Positions 1-7,207 of a stretch of DNA of 64,000 bases are shown here, one piece after another (the first letter of the stretch is position 1; every line of letters begins with the position of its first letter). The stretch is taken from the NCBI GenBank assembly GCA_040766665.1, contig JAXGQD010000001.1:124001-188000 (forward strand), written 5' to 3'. The DNA comes from JAXGQD01 sp040766665. Lineage in GTDB: Bacteria > Bacillota > Clostridia > Saccharofermentanales > Fastidiosipilaceae. The notes below the pieces were generated by a model that saw only the letters and a program-made list of their open reading frames with translations, did no database searches and was not told the DNA's origin. Position numbers and translations under genes: made by a program.

Positions 1-26
1 ATGAGAGTGAAAGGGAGGGAAAGCAC

Positions 27-500
27 TTGGATAATCGGGAATTTTTTGCCGCTATTCCCAAGAAGAATTGGGATAGAGCTACAACTTTTAACTTAGAAGA
101 AGAGGATTTTTCTCATGGACTGGAACGTTGCACTCCTCAAAGATTTGAGCAACTGGATTTGGGCACGATCGACGACTTGCGCGAAGCCTTGGAGTGGATG
201 GCTGAAGGCTCGCCCGAGGATATGCGCTGGATTATCATGCATTTCGAAGCGGAAGACGAAAGTGAGTACCACGCGAGTTTGCTGCAAGCGGGTATTTTCG
301 ACGATGGGATGATTTCCTGCGAGTACCAGTTTGCCCGCCGGGAGGATGAACTGTGGTCATGTAAGAATTTTTGGCAGGATTTTGAGCCAGACGAAATCGA
401 GGAGGTGGAGGCGCTCTTTTATTACTGCTATACCCACAATCAGTTGAGGAAGAAGATGAGCGAGTGGGAGCCGATGGTAATACCATACAACAATGGTTAA
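27..500 (+). CDS. Hypothetical acidic protein, 157 aa
   Basis: No family is recognised. The protein is strongly acidic and soluble, with no signal peptide or membrane segment; the C-terminal half has many Glu, Asp and aromatic residues and a short helical-looking stretch (about residues 118-140). The start is the TTG at 27, because a purine-rich ribosome-binding site (GGGAGGGA at 13-20) lies seven bases upstream. The reading frame is open to the window edge, so an upstream start outside the window cannot be excluded. It lies just ahead of tRNA-Ser with its own promoter, so it is probably a separate unit. The coding call is fairly good, the function unknown. Confidence 0.6.
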   Translation: MDNREFFAAIPKKNWDRATTFNLEEEDFSHGLERCTPQRFEQLDLGTIDDLREALEWMAEGSPEDMRWIIMHFEAEDESEYHASLLQAGIFDDGMISCEYQFARREDELWSCKNFWQDFEPDEIEEVEALFYYCYTHNQLRKKMSEWEPMVIPYNNG

Positions 501-550
501 AGTCATTTCCATATTAAGTGTGGCAAAACCCTCCCAACCTCTCAAATCAT

Positions 551-579
551 TTGACAGTTTTTTTCACGCATTGTAAGAT
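551..579 (+). promoter_or_regulatory. Sigma-A-type promoter of tRNA-Ser
   Basis: TTGACA (551-556) and TAAGAT (574-579) are separated by exactly 17 bases and lie about 37 bases before the mature tRNA 5' end. This is a near-consensus vegetative promoter. Confidence 0.75.
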
Positions 580-615
580 ATCAAAGCATCTTTCATATGC
601 CAAACTTTCAACTAC

Positions 616-704
616 GGAGAAGTACCCAAGGGGCCGAAGGGGACGGTTTGCTAAATCGTTAGGCGTGAAAGCGTGCGAGGGTTCGAATCCCTCCTTCTCC
701 GCCA
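616..704 (+). tRNA. tRNA-Ser (anticodon GCU)
   Basis: The acceptor stem GGAGAAG (616-622) pairs with CTTCTCC, followed by G and an encoded CCA (ends 704). The anticodon arm is a five-pair stem around the seven-base loop TTGCTAA, giving anticodon GCT, which reads AGC/AGU. A long variable arm, typical of class II serine tRNAs, precedes the T arm with GTTCGAATCC. A perfect inverted copy of the last 22 bases of the T-arm/acceptor region (682-703) lies 70 bases downstream. Confidence 0.95.
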
Positions 705-710
705 AAGATA

Positions 711-739
711 AAGGACGCCAAAAGTGGTGTCCTTTTTTC
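711..739 (+). terminator. Rho-independent terminator after tRNA-Ser
   Basis: AAGGACGCC (711-719) pairs with GGTGTCCTT (726-734), with one G-T wobble, across a six-base loop. It runs into a T-tract. Confidence 0.8.
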
Positions 740-773
740 TTTACCTTAGATCTTCGTGTGGGGATTCGAGTTG

Positions 774-795
774 GGCGGAGAAGGAGGGATTCGAA
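774..795 (-). repeat. Inverted 22-bp copy of the tRNA-Ser 3' end
   Basis: These 22 bases are the exact reverse complement of 682-703, the T-loop, T-stem and acceptor 3' strand of tRNA-Ser(GCU). The rest of the tRNA is not repeated. Integrases often duplicate tRNA 3' ends, but normally as direct repeats. An inverted copy suggests a rearranged attachment site or the remnant of a second tRNA gene on the other strand. It lies directly at the 3' end of the neighbouring minus-strand gene. Confidence 0.8.
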
Positions 796-800
796 GCCAT

Positions 801-1103
801 TCAAGCCACATGCGTATGCTTGACCTGCCATTTTTTCAATTTGATTCCAAGCCAGAAACCGTAGATGCCAAGGGTGATGAAGGTCAGTAGTAACCACTTG
901 ATCCAGTTTCCAAACAGCTGCATTGCCGTACCATCGAAACGCAGACGCATGCCGTTGATGACGGTGTGTTTTGCCTCCCAACGATAAATCATGCAAAAAG
1001 CCCAAGGAAAGCAAATGCCTAAAGTCAGGACAGTCACTAAAAATCCCAGTATCCTATAACCCACCAACTGGGATAAGCCTCCGTCAAAGTACGACTCGTA
1101 CAT
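801..1103 (-). CDS. Small membrane protein, DUF898/YjgN-like, 100 aa
   Basis: Two hydrophobic segments (about residues 14-34 and 64-88) flank a conserved middle section with the pattern W-x-x-x-H-T-x-x-x-G-x-x-L-x-F-x-G-T. This pattern, with a second Gly-Trp-rich membrane segment, is what I associate with DUF898/YjgN-like inner-membrane proteins of unknown role. The ATG at 1103 is preferred because GGAG lies six bases upstream; a TTG further up would precede that site. The stop codon sits only six bases from the inverted tRNA fragment, so the C-terminus could have been altered by whatever event placed that fragment. Confidence 0.6.
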   Translation of the reverse strand: MYESYFDGGLSQLVGYRILGFLVTVLTLGICFPWAFCMIYRWEAKHTVINGMRLRFDGTAMQLFGNWIKWLLLTFITLGIYGFWLGIKLKKWQVKHTHVA

Positions 1104-1115
1104 GATTTTCTCCAA

Positions 1116-1532
1116 TCAACCGATTTTTCTTTTTAGCGCTTCCTGTAAAGTCTGTGAAAAGTTAATCCCTGCAGCTTCAGCTTTTGTGTTAAGCCAGGCA
1201 GGTATAGTTAGATTTTTTCTCACGGTTTTATTGTCATAATCTGAGCAAAACTTTTCCATATCAACATAAACCAAGGTTACAAAACTTTTTTCTAGAATAA
1301 AATCATTTTCCGAGTCATTGCCAGGTTTTATTTTTGCTAAATGAGAAGGAGATGGGAGCGTTCCATTTAGGTACAAATCATAGAGGTAAAGACCGAGTGC
1401 CTCTTGTGCTTTTTCTAGCGCATCTGTGACCGTATCACCATATGTGAAGCAACCTTCTAAATCAGGGAAAAAAACCGAAAATCCTTCTGCTCCGCGTTCC
1501 TTGTTAAATGTAGCAGGGTAAGCGACAAACAT
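1116..1532 (-). CDS. hicB: HicB-family antitoxin, 138 aa
   Basis: The N-terminal half is the degenerate RNase-H-like HicB fold, with the signature stretch around F-P-D-L-E-G-C and the A-x-x-x-A-x-x-x-L helix. The C-terminal ~35 residues look like a ribbon-helix-helix DNA-binding segment (T-I-P-A-W-L followed by a helix ending A-L-K-R). It would bind and neutralise HicA and repress the shared promoter. It follows hicA on the minus strand with a 20-base gap and its own ribosome-binding site (AAAGGA). The pair is AT-rich relative to the surroundings and contains none of the GGCAAAA heptamers common elsewhere, consistent with acquisition. Confidence 0.85.
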   Translation of the reverse strand: MFVAYPATFNKERGAEGFSVFFPDLEGCFTYGDTVTDALEKAQEALGLYLYDLYLNGTLPSPSHLAKIKPGNDSENDFILEKSFVTLVYVDMEKFCSDYDNKTVRKNLTIPAWLNTKAEAAGINFSQTLQEALKRKIG

Positions 1533-1552
1533 GTTAATTCCTTTCTTGAAAC

Positions 1553-1735
1553 TTACTTGAGTCCAGCCTGCCTCAATATGGCATTGAGTAAACCTGCCGG
1601 GAGATCTTTTTTATGCATAGGTACAGTTGTCCTCTTATTGGATTTTCTATTTTCTAAAAATTTATGTGAACCTTCTTGCCTGAGTTCAACAAATCCATTC
1701 TTTTTTAGAATTTTAATTAATTCCTTTGCTGTCAT
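1553..1735 (-). CDS. hicA: HicA-family mRNA interferase toxin, 60 aa
   Basis: This is a compact protein of normal HicA length with the double-stranded-RNA-binding-like layout: a first helix with K-x-L-I-K-x-L, then a strand carrying G-S-H-K-F, whose histidine is the catalytic residue in the family. A basic middle and an A-I-L-R-Q-A-G-L C-terminus complete the match. HicA cleaves mRNA when not bound by HicB. It is the first gene of the hicAB operon, directly behind a promoter/operator at 1754-1783. Confidence 0.88.
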   Translation of the reverse strand: MTAKELIKILKKNGFVELRQEGSHKFLENRKSNKRTTVPMHKKDLPAGLLNAILRQAGLK

Positions 1736-1753
1736 TAATAATTATTTCCCTTT

Positions 1754-1783
1754 ATTATACGCGTAAATACGCATAAAATGAAG
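1754..1783 (-). promoter_or_regulatory. Promoter with inverted repeat ahead of hicAB
   Basis: On the minus strand a perfect TATAAT (1754-1759) lies next to a perfect palindrome GCGTA-TT-TACGC (1761-1772) in the -10/-35 spacer. The -35 region is weak (TTCATT). The palindrome is well placed to be the autoregulatory HicB operator; this role is inferred. Confidence 0.55.
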
Positions 1784-2073
1784 CAGTGATATATGCTTAT
1801 CTAAACGGGTCTACAGACCTCTTCTCATCCTCGCTTCCTAAAGCATATAAAAGAGTGAATTGCACAGTTGCTAGAAAAATTCCTAAATCTCCTCATTTGT
1901 CAGCAAATTTTCGTAAATCATGCCACACAAGGTATACTTAGGGAGGCGAGTTTTTTGCCAAAAATCGCGGCAAAAGCAGCCCCATAACCAAGACCCAAAA
2001 GCACATAAACCCATAGACGAATCCAAGACCAATATCCGCAGAAAACATAAGGCAAAAGGAGCACAGAGCAAGC
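1784..2073 (+). other. Gene-free region containing a paired heptamer
   Basis: About 290 bases without a convincing gene. It holds a perfect inverted pair, TTTTGCC (1953-1959) and GGCAAAA (1969-1975), and a further GGCAAAA just before the ribosome-binding site of the next gene. No RNA structure or promoter is clear. Confidence 0.5.
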
Positions 2074-2550
2074 ATGTATTTAGTTTTTGTCAGACACGGG
2101 AAGGCCGAGTACGGTCGCGACGACTTTCACCGCGAACTCACGCCGGAAGGAAGAGATATACTCATCCGCTATTATCCGCACATGGAGAGCCTGCTGCGTG
2201 AGAGTTTTGAAGATTTTGACGCGATGTCCAAAGCCGTTTTAAGCAGTCCCAAGCTGCGCGCTTTGCAAACCGCACAATTGCTGGCTGATCACTTCGATCT
2301 TGAGCCTGTTGAGGAGGCCATGGAGTTGACGAACTATTCGCTGGCCGCCGCACTGAAAAAAGCCCGGCAAACAGAATGCGAGCTCATCTTTTTGGTGGGA
2401 CACGACCCGATGTGCAGCATTTGGGTTTCGGAGCTCTGCATGAAGGATGTTTCGTTTCGTAAAGGGGCAGCCGCGCTTGTTGATTATCGCAAACCGGACA
2501 AAATGGAAAAACCGCTGCTCTGGCTCATCTCGCCGCATGACTTTAAGTAG
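2074..2550 (+). CDS. SixA-like histidine phosphatase, 158 aa
   Basis: The protein starts with the histidine-phosphatase signature R-H-G-K-A-E at residues 7-12; the histidine is the phospho-accepting residue. A second catalytic histidine is in V-G-H-D-P (about residue 109). Length and layout match the SixA branch (phosphohistidine phosphatases acting on HPt domains or, in actinobacteria, on other phosphorylated substrates) rather than phosphoglycerate mutase. The L-T-x-x-G and S-S-P-x-x-R-A-x-x-T-A motifs of the family are also present. AAGGAG lies 13 bases before the ATG. The substrate is not inferable from the neighbours. Confidence 0.82.
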   Translation: MYLVFVRHGKAEYGRDDFHRELTPEGRDILIRYYPHMESLLRESFEDFDAMSKAVLSSPKLRALQTAQLLADHFDLEPVEEAMELTNYSLAAALKKARQTECELIFLVGHDPMCSIWVSELCMKDVSFRKGAAALVDYRKPDKMEKPLLWLISPHDFK

Positions 2551-2564
2551 GGATTTTGAACGAT

Positions 2565-2592
2565 AAAAAAGGGCTGTCCGGAAAGACAGCCC
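2565..2592 (-). terminator. Bidirectional rho-independent terminator
   Basis: A perfect eight-pair stem, GGGCTGTC/GACAGCCC (2571-2578 and 2585-2592), has a six-A run on one flank and a T-rich flank on the other. It lies between two convergent genes and is strongest for the minus-strand gene, where the A-run becomes a T-tract. Confidence 0.85.
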
Positions 2593-2660
2593 CTGTGTTT
2601 TGCCAATGAAATGAGGGAAAGGCGAACGAGCCGCGCTATCCCGTGGAACAATGCCTATAC

Positions 2661-3062
2661 TTAGGCTTTGCCGCTTTTGATGTTGAAAGCAGCGTAGGTG
2701 TAGAGCCCGGGCAAAATCAAACCAATCAAGAAACCCAAAACGTTGAAGGTACTACCACCGGCAATGCTGAGTACTTGGCCCGCGATCGCGAGTGCCAAAC
2801 AGATGAGACCGTAGTTGAAGAGCTTCGGTGCCATCGGCGGATTCATGTAGTTTTTCACACCTTGGATACCGGCGATGAACTGAAAGACGGTACCGGCGAT
2901 GCTCAGGATGAGGCCGACATAGATCAAAGCCGTCGCTGCGCCGATGGTGATGAGCACAGCGGCTCCCAGAAGGGCGATTAGATTCAGGACGACCGAGATG
3001 GCTGCGCCGACGATCATAATGATGGATGTGATTTGCAGAAGTTTTTGCGATTGTGTAGGCAT
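2661..3062 (-). CDS. Four-helix small membrane protein, 133 aa
   Basis: No named family is recognised. About four hydrophobic segments (residues 13-33, 39-60, 82-100 and 107-126) are joined by very short loops, and almost no charged residues occur between residues 8 and 65. The N-terminus is short and polar, the C-terminus basic. It resembles the many small integral membrane proteins of unknown role in Clostridia. The start is well supported by GGAGGAAAAC directly before the ATG, and a strong terminator follows. It appears to be monocistronic. Confidence 0.7.
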   Translation of the reverse strand: MPTQSQKLLQITSIIMIVGAAISVVLNLIALLGAAVLITIGAATALIYVGLILSIAGTVFQFIAGIQGVKNYMNPPMAPKLFNYGLICLALAIAGQVLSIAGGSTFNVLGFLIGLILPGLYTYAAFNIKSGKA

Positions 3063-3252
3063 GTTTTCCTCCCTGCTTGTTTAGGCCAAGCCCGCCTGCT
3101 TATGGTGATTCTAGACTATTTTTCTCTATTATAAGTTGAGCGGTCGTAAAATCAAACTTGACTAATCAGATATTTAGATATTCAAAATAATGTAAATTTT
3201 GGCAAAATGCAACAATTTACCCAGTACTTGTAAGCTAAGGAGGGCACAAAAG

Positions 3253-3939
3253 ATGTGTGGCCGCTATTACGTCGAACCCGAAAAAGGGCTACCGGAGATG
3301 GAGCGTATCCGTGCCTACATCCGTCAGCGATTCGGTGACGAAGCTTTAGACGAAGTCAAAAGCGGTGAGGTCTTGCCAGGGGATCTTGCGGCGGTGCTTT
3401 TGCCGGCTCCTCCTGTTTCGCCTGCCCCTGCCGGTACGCTTGTTTCTGCTGTTTCTACGCCATCTTCGCATGGCTCAGCTGGGACCGAATCTGAAACGGA
3501 AACGCGCGGCTCTTTTATTGCAATGCCGATGCGCTGGGGCTTTCCGTCTTTTGATAAGAAGTTACTCATCAATGCACGCGCGGAGAGTGCCGCGGAGAAA
3601 CCGACGTTTCGGGAGGCGGTGCGGCAGCGGCGCTGTGTGATTCCGGCCACCGGTTTTGTGGAATACAGCCATGACAGCCGCGGCCGGGCGATTGATAAGT
3701 ATCGCTTCGAGATGCCTGAGGGGAGCATGCTTTATATGGCGGGTTTGGTTTTGCCACATGAAGGGGAATGGCGCTTTGTGATTCTGACGACAGCGGCCAA
3801 TGCTTCCGTGGTGGCAATTCATCACCGCATGCCGCTGGTTTTACCGAAGAGTCTGATTAAACCGTATTTACAAAACGCGGAGGAAGCGAAGCGCTTACTG
3901 GGGGCGGAGGTGCCGCTTTTGCAGCATTTACCGGTTTAG
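3253..3939 (+). CDS. SRAP-domain abasic-site processing protein (YedK/HMCES type), 228 aa
   Basis: The start is the ATG at 3253, behind AAGGAGGG, because the mature N-terminus must expose Cys2: the protein begins M-C-G-R-Y. In this family Cys2 forms a thiazolidine crosslink with abasic sites in single-stranded DNA, protecting them during replication. Further family motifs are N-A-R-A-E-S (about residue 101), C-V-I-P-A-x-G-F-x-E-Y (about 128) and the catalytic histidine in H-H-R-M-P (about 195). A Pro/Ala/Ser/Thr-rich insertion of about 35 residues (about 50-86) replaces a short loop of typical members. It is transcribed alone. Confidence 0.9.
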   Translation: MCGRYYVEPEKGLPEMERIRAYIRQRFGDEALDEVKSGEVLPGDLAAVLLPAPPVSPAPAGTLVSAVSTPSSHGSAGTESETETRGSFIAMPMRWGFPSFDKKLLINARAESAAEKPTFREAVRQRRCVIPATGFVEYSHDSRGRAIDKYRFEMPEGSMLYMAGLVLPHEGEWRFVILTTAANASVVAIHHRMPLVLPKSLIKPYLQNAEEAKRLLGAEVPLLQHLPV

Positions 3940-4210
3940 GATTTGCATGCAAAGCGGTTTCTTTGATTGTTTTTCGGTATGAATTTAGTCCACAATTTTT
4001 TGATTGTGTTTCGGTGAGGTTTTTAGTCGCAGTATTTACGATAGTCCAAGTTAGCTTTTGGACTATCGGATAAAACGTCCATGAAACCACATATCAGCAA
4101 AAAGTGCTTATCGAGGAGCAGAATTTGGACAATCGCAAGAAACACACACGATTACAACTTTATCACCCCCCAAAAAAGCCACGTCATCCTAGCTCTAAAC
4201 TCCATTCAAC
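3940..4210 (+). other. Gene-free region with hairpins and a short tandem duplication
   Basis: A ~30-base unit (TTTGATTGT...CGGT...TTTAGTC) is present twice in tandem (about 3962-3990 and 3998-4028). Directly after it a perfect ten-pair inverted repeat, GATAGTCCAA/TTGGACTATC (4040-4049 and 4058-4067), forms a strong hairpin with an eight-base loop but no T-tract. No gene is supported. Confidence 0.55.
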
Positions 4211-4242
4211 AAAAAGAGCCTGTCCGCGAGAGACAGGCTCTT
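4211..4242 (-). terminator. Rho-independent terminator
   Basis: AAGAGCCTGTC (4214-4224) pairs perfectly with GACAGGCTCTT (4232-4242). On the minus strand the stem is followed by TTTTT, so it terminates the gene at 4265-4732. Confidence 0.85.
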
Positions 4243-4264
4243 GATTAACGAAAAACAGTCTGGC

Positions 4265-4732
4265 TTATTTTGCAGCTTTCTTTGTTGTTTTGGTGGTCGT
4301 TGCTTTTTTAGCAGTGGTTTTAGCAGCCGGTTTAGTAGCGGCTTTCTTTGCAGGCTCAGCCTTAGCGGTCGTAGCTTTAGCTGCGGTCTTGGTAGCAGCA
4401 GCTTTGGCAGCCGGCGCTTTTTTAGCGGCCGGTTTAGCAGCAACTTTAGCGACAGCCTTCTTAGGCTCTTCGGCAAAAATCTGCTCGGCGTAATCCGCTC
4501 CGCAAACACGTACCAACCACTCTTTGGTGTCGGCTTCATTCATCGGCACGATCATGTCTTCCGGATATTGGGAATTGTCGCCACCGACGCAGTAGAGGAA
4601 AAATTCCTTCTTCTCGTCTCTGTACAGGGTCTCTTCAAAGCCATAGCTGTCACCGAAGTAACCGATGCTTTGTTTGCCGACTTCTTTGGCCTTCTCTGTA
4701 TCGTAAGTTTTACGTCCAACTTTCTGTTTCAT
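4265..4732 (-). CDS. Unknown globular domain with histone-H1-like Ala/Lys tail, 155 aa
   Basis: Residues 1-85 form a soluble domain with mixed composition and several aromatics (Tyr, Phe, Trp) that I do not assign to a family. From about residue 88 to the end the protein is almost only Ala, Lys, Thr and Pro in repeats such as A-A-K and T-T-K. This is the composition of the C-terminal tails of histone H1, of bacterial Hc1/HctB-like proteins and of some HU fusions. Such tails bind DNA or RNA non-specifically, so a nucleoid- or ribosome-associated role is plausible but inferred. It has its own terminator and no operon partners. Confidence 0.75.
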   Translation of the reverse strand: MKQKVGRKTYDTEKAKEVGKQSIGYFGDSYGFEETLYRDEKKEFFLYCVGGDNSQYPEDMIVPMNEADTKEWLVRVCGADYAEQIFAEEPKKAVAKVAAKPAAKKAPAAKAAATKTAAKATTAKAEPAKKAATKPAAKTTAKKATTTKTTKKAAK

Positions 4733-5086
4733 ATACTCTCCTATTTACTCTTCATTGCAATCCATTGCGTAATGTTTTGTTTTTCGATTAAACATCACTT
4801 AGTTTAACCAATAATTCTTTTTCTGCAATTGCAGGCGAAAATTTTTGGCAAAATTCGCCCTGAAACAGATAAATTTATAGCTTGTTTTGTCACTAAAGCC
4901 GATAAATTCGCTACTTTTGCCGAGAATCCTAAAGAACACGTAGCGCTCAAAAGCGTTCTAGTCTACACATGGAGACGATGTCAGTAGCAGATTTTCAATG
5001 GCTAAACCCAGCCAGCCCACTGCTGTAAATGGTATGATAGGCGCAGAGCTTTTATAGCAATTACTTTCATTACGGAGGATACACAT
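4733..5086 (+). other. Gene-free region
   Basis: About 350 AT-rich bases. They contain two copies of the genome-wide heptamer (near 4851 and 4912). A TATGAT at about 5032 could be a -10 element for the following nitroreductase, but no -35 is recognisable. No gene or RNA is supported. Confidence 0.4.
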
Positions 5087-5647
5087 ATGCGCCATACCCC
5101 CAAATACGGCATGATGGACGAGATTGAGAAACGTTGGTCGCCACGTGCTTTTGACGGTAGAGAGATTACAGAAGAAGAGTTGTACGGTTTGCTGGAGGCG
5201 GCGTCTTTTGCCCAATCTTGTTTTAACGAACAACCCTGGCGCTTTCTTGTCGCCCGCACGGCAGAAGAAAAAGAGCAATTTCTGACGATGCTGACCCCGA
5301 AAAACCAAGCCTGGGCGAAGAACGCCTCGGCCTTGCTGCTCGTTCTCAGTAACATGAATTTTTCTCACAACGGCAAAGAGAACCGCTGGCATCTCTTCGA
5401 TGCCGGTACCGCTTGGGGGATGCTCAGCATTGAAGCCCAGCACCGCGGCATGATTACCCACGGTATGGGTGGTTTTGACCCGAAAAAGGCGCGCGAACTG
5501 TACAAGATTCCCGAGGATATGAGCGTCATCGCTTGTGTCGCAGTGGGCTGGTACGGCGACAAGTCGCAGTTACCTGAAGACCTGCAGGCCAAAGAAGAGC
5601 CGCAGCCCAGAAAAGAAGTGGAAGAGTTGATTTATAAGCCTGAGTAG
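5087..5647 (+). CDS. Nitroreductase-family flavoprotein, 186 aa
   Basis: The N-terminus has the family pattern R-W-S-P-R-A-F-D (residues 16-23), in which the Arg and Ser contact FMN phosphate, followed by a helix with L-L-E-A-A and the S-C-F-N-E-Q-P-W-R segment (about residues 44-52) that binds the flavin ring. The middle carries D-A-G-T-A-W-G-M-L, and A-V-G-W-Y-G lies near the C-terminus. Members reduce nitro groups, quinones or enones with NAD(P)H as FMN homodimers; the physiological substrate is not predictable. GGAGGATACACAT precedes the ATG. It is monocistronic. Confidence 0.9.
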   Translation: MRHTPKYGMMDEIEKRWSPRAFDGREITEEELYGLLEAASFAQSCFNEQPWRFLVARTAEEKEQFLTMLTPKNQAWAKNASALLLVLSNMNFSHNGKENRWHLFDAGTAWGMLSIEAQHRGMITHGMGGFDPKKARELYKIPEDMSVIACVAVGWYGDKSQLPEDLQAKEEPQPRKEVEELIYKPE

Positions 5648-5992
5648 CTTTGCTGCTTAGTGATTTGTTGTTTAGTGCGGTTTGGGGGGTGGAGTTTTCC
5701 ACTTAGCCGATTAGACTGGCAAAAATACCGCAAATCCAATTTGAAGCATCACAGCAAGGCTGGATGAACAGTCATTACCGCTTTTTACCGTGATTTTTTT
5801 CGGCAATCCAAGATGTTTTTGTGAACAACTTGGATTGTCGTCATTTTTGCCGAAAAAATGGGCATTTTCATCTGTTCGAGGGCTCAATGCAGCACTCAGA
5901 TTGGATTAGCGCAAATTTTGACGGTATTTCCGCCAATCCACCAATCCGCTAAACCTGAGGGGCGCTAACCTGGCGAAAGTCTCGAAACTAGA
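5648..5992. repeat. Gene-free region with dispersed repeat family A, copy 1 (diverged)
   Basis: The segment from about 5715 to 5945 shares the family A words with 13163-13297 and 60831-60968: TTTTTTCGGCAATCCAAG, ATTGGATTAGCG and a repeated C-CAATCC. Inside it CAATCCAAG (5804-5812) and CTTGGATTG (5829-5837) form an inverted repeat. It also contains two genome-wide heptamers. This is the most diverged of the three copies. No gene is supported. Confidence 0.65.
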
Positions 5993-7093
5993 TCAAGCCA
6001 GGTATTTCACGCAAACCGGTGACCCGACTTCCATTCTGTCTACTTCCGTCAACGAACCCCCGTCACCAATGAGATAGGAGACCAAATTGTCCGATTCCTG
6101 GTTCGCCACCACAAGATAACGACCAGCCGGCTCAATCAGAAAACTGCGCGGCACCTTACCGCCACTATGCTGAATGCTGAGCGTCTCCAACAAACCGCTC
6201 GACTTATCCACCGCATAAGCTGCCAGGCTGTCGTGCCCGCGATTGGAAGCGTACAAAAGTCTCCCATCCGGACTGAGATGGAGATCGGCACAGGTATTGC
6301 CTTCACCTGCAGCGTCGTTGGGAAGCGTTGAGACAGACTGCAGCAGTTTCAGACTCCCGTCTTCCGCACCATAGGCCAAAACATCCAGCGAGTGGTTCAG
6401 CTCGTTAAGCAGATAGACAAAACGTCCGTCCGCAGAAAAGATGAAATGCCTAGGGCCCGAGCCCGGTTTGGCGTGGTATGTGGAGGAGCGCAACTCGTGG
6501 AGGGGTTGATCTGAGTCCGGTTCATAGCGATAACAGACCAGGCGGTCTGTGCCGAGGTCGGCGGCGAAGAGGTAGCGGCCGTCGTTGGAGATGCCACAAG
6601 AGTGAAGGTAGGGAGCCTTTTGCCGAATCGGATTAACACTGCTGCCTTGATGCTGTACAAACTGCGCGGCATCGCCCAGTGAACCATCCTCAGCAAGTTT
6701 GTAGAGTATGAAATTGCCGCCGGAATAATTGCTCGCGACGACGCTTCGTCCAACGGCTGAGGTGTACACATGGCAGGGGTGGGCGCCGTGTGTGGGCTTC
6801 GCATTGAGCGCTTGCAGACCCTGATCAGTAATGGCAAAAGCAGCCAGTCCACCGCCTTCCTCATCCTGAAACTGCGCCAATTCAAGTGCGGCATAAAGCG
6901 TCTTTTTGTCTTTGGAAAAGGCAATAAATGAAGGGCTGGGACACTCTGCCTGCAAACGGAGGTCGGAAAACTTGCCGCTCTCCAGGTCCAGTTCAGCTGT
7001 GTAAATCCCTTTGCCGCGACTCTGCAGCACATTGCCATTAGCCTCTGTGACGGGCTCAGTGTAGGTCCCGATAAAAAGTCTCAATTTTCCCAT
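5993..7093 (-). CDS. 6-phosphogluconolactonase-like seven-bladed beta-propeller, 366 aa
   Basis: The protein begins with F-I-G-T-Y-T and has the repeated propeller-blade pattern S-x-D-G-R-x-L/F-x-A (for example near residues 170, 224 and 280). It also has the P-H-x-x-x-F and A-N-Y-S-G-G-N segments of the Pgl/YbhE lactonase family (lactonase, Pfam PF10282). These enzymes hydrolyse 6-phosphogluconolactone or related sugar lactones in the cytoplasm. The ATG at 7093 is chosen because GGAGG ends six bases before it; a GTG 12 bases upstream would overlap that site. It is divergent from a PfkB-type sugar-acid kinase, consistent with sugar-acid metabolism. Confidence 0.87.
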   Translation of the reverse strand: MGKLRLFIGTYTEPVTEANGNVLQSRGKGIYTAELDLESGKFSDLRLQAECPSPSFIAFSKDKKTLYAALELAQFQDEEGGGLAAFAITDQGLQALNAKPTHGAHPCHVYTSAVGRSVVASNYSGGNFILYKLAEDGSLGDAAQFVQHQGSSVNPIRQKAPYLHSCGISNDGRYLFAADLGTDRLVCYRYEPDSDQPLHELRSSTYHAKPGSGPRHFIFSADGRFVYLLNELNHSLDVLAYGAEDGSLKLLQSVSTLPNDAAGEGNTCADLHLSPDGRLLYASNRGHDSLAAYAVDKSSGLLETLSIQHSGGKVPRSFLIEPAGRYLVVANQESDNLVSYLIGDGGSLTEVDRMEVGSPVCVKYLA

Positions 7094-7207
7094 ATCTACC
7101 TCCACGTTTTTCTTGCAGTATAACCCGTGCCGCGTAGCCCTTCAACGCTTCTTTCGCGCAGTCTGACGTGCTATTCTATCTTTAAGAATAATCCGATGAG
7201 GTGCAGT

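Noticed and set aside
547..1014. A 155-codon minus-strand frame containing K-E-G-F-E-P-S-H-A
   Set aside because: It reads backwards through tRNA-Ser, its terminator and the DUF898-like gene; the G-F-E-P-S string is the well-known false protein produced by tRNA T-arms.
4195..4539. A 114-codon minus-strand frame rich in Leu, Pro, Arg and Lys
   Set aside because: It is the shifted reading of the Ala/Lys repeat tail of the real gene and runs through the terminator.
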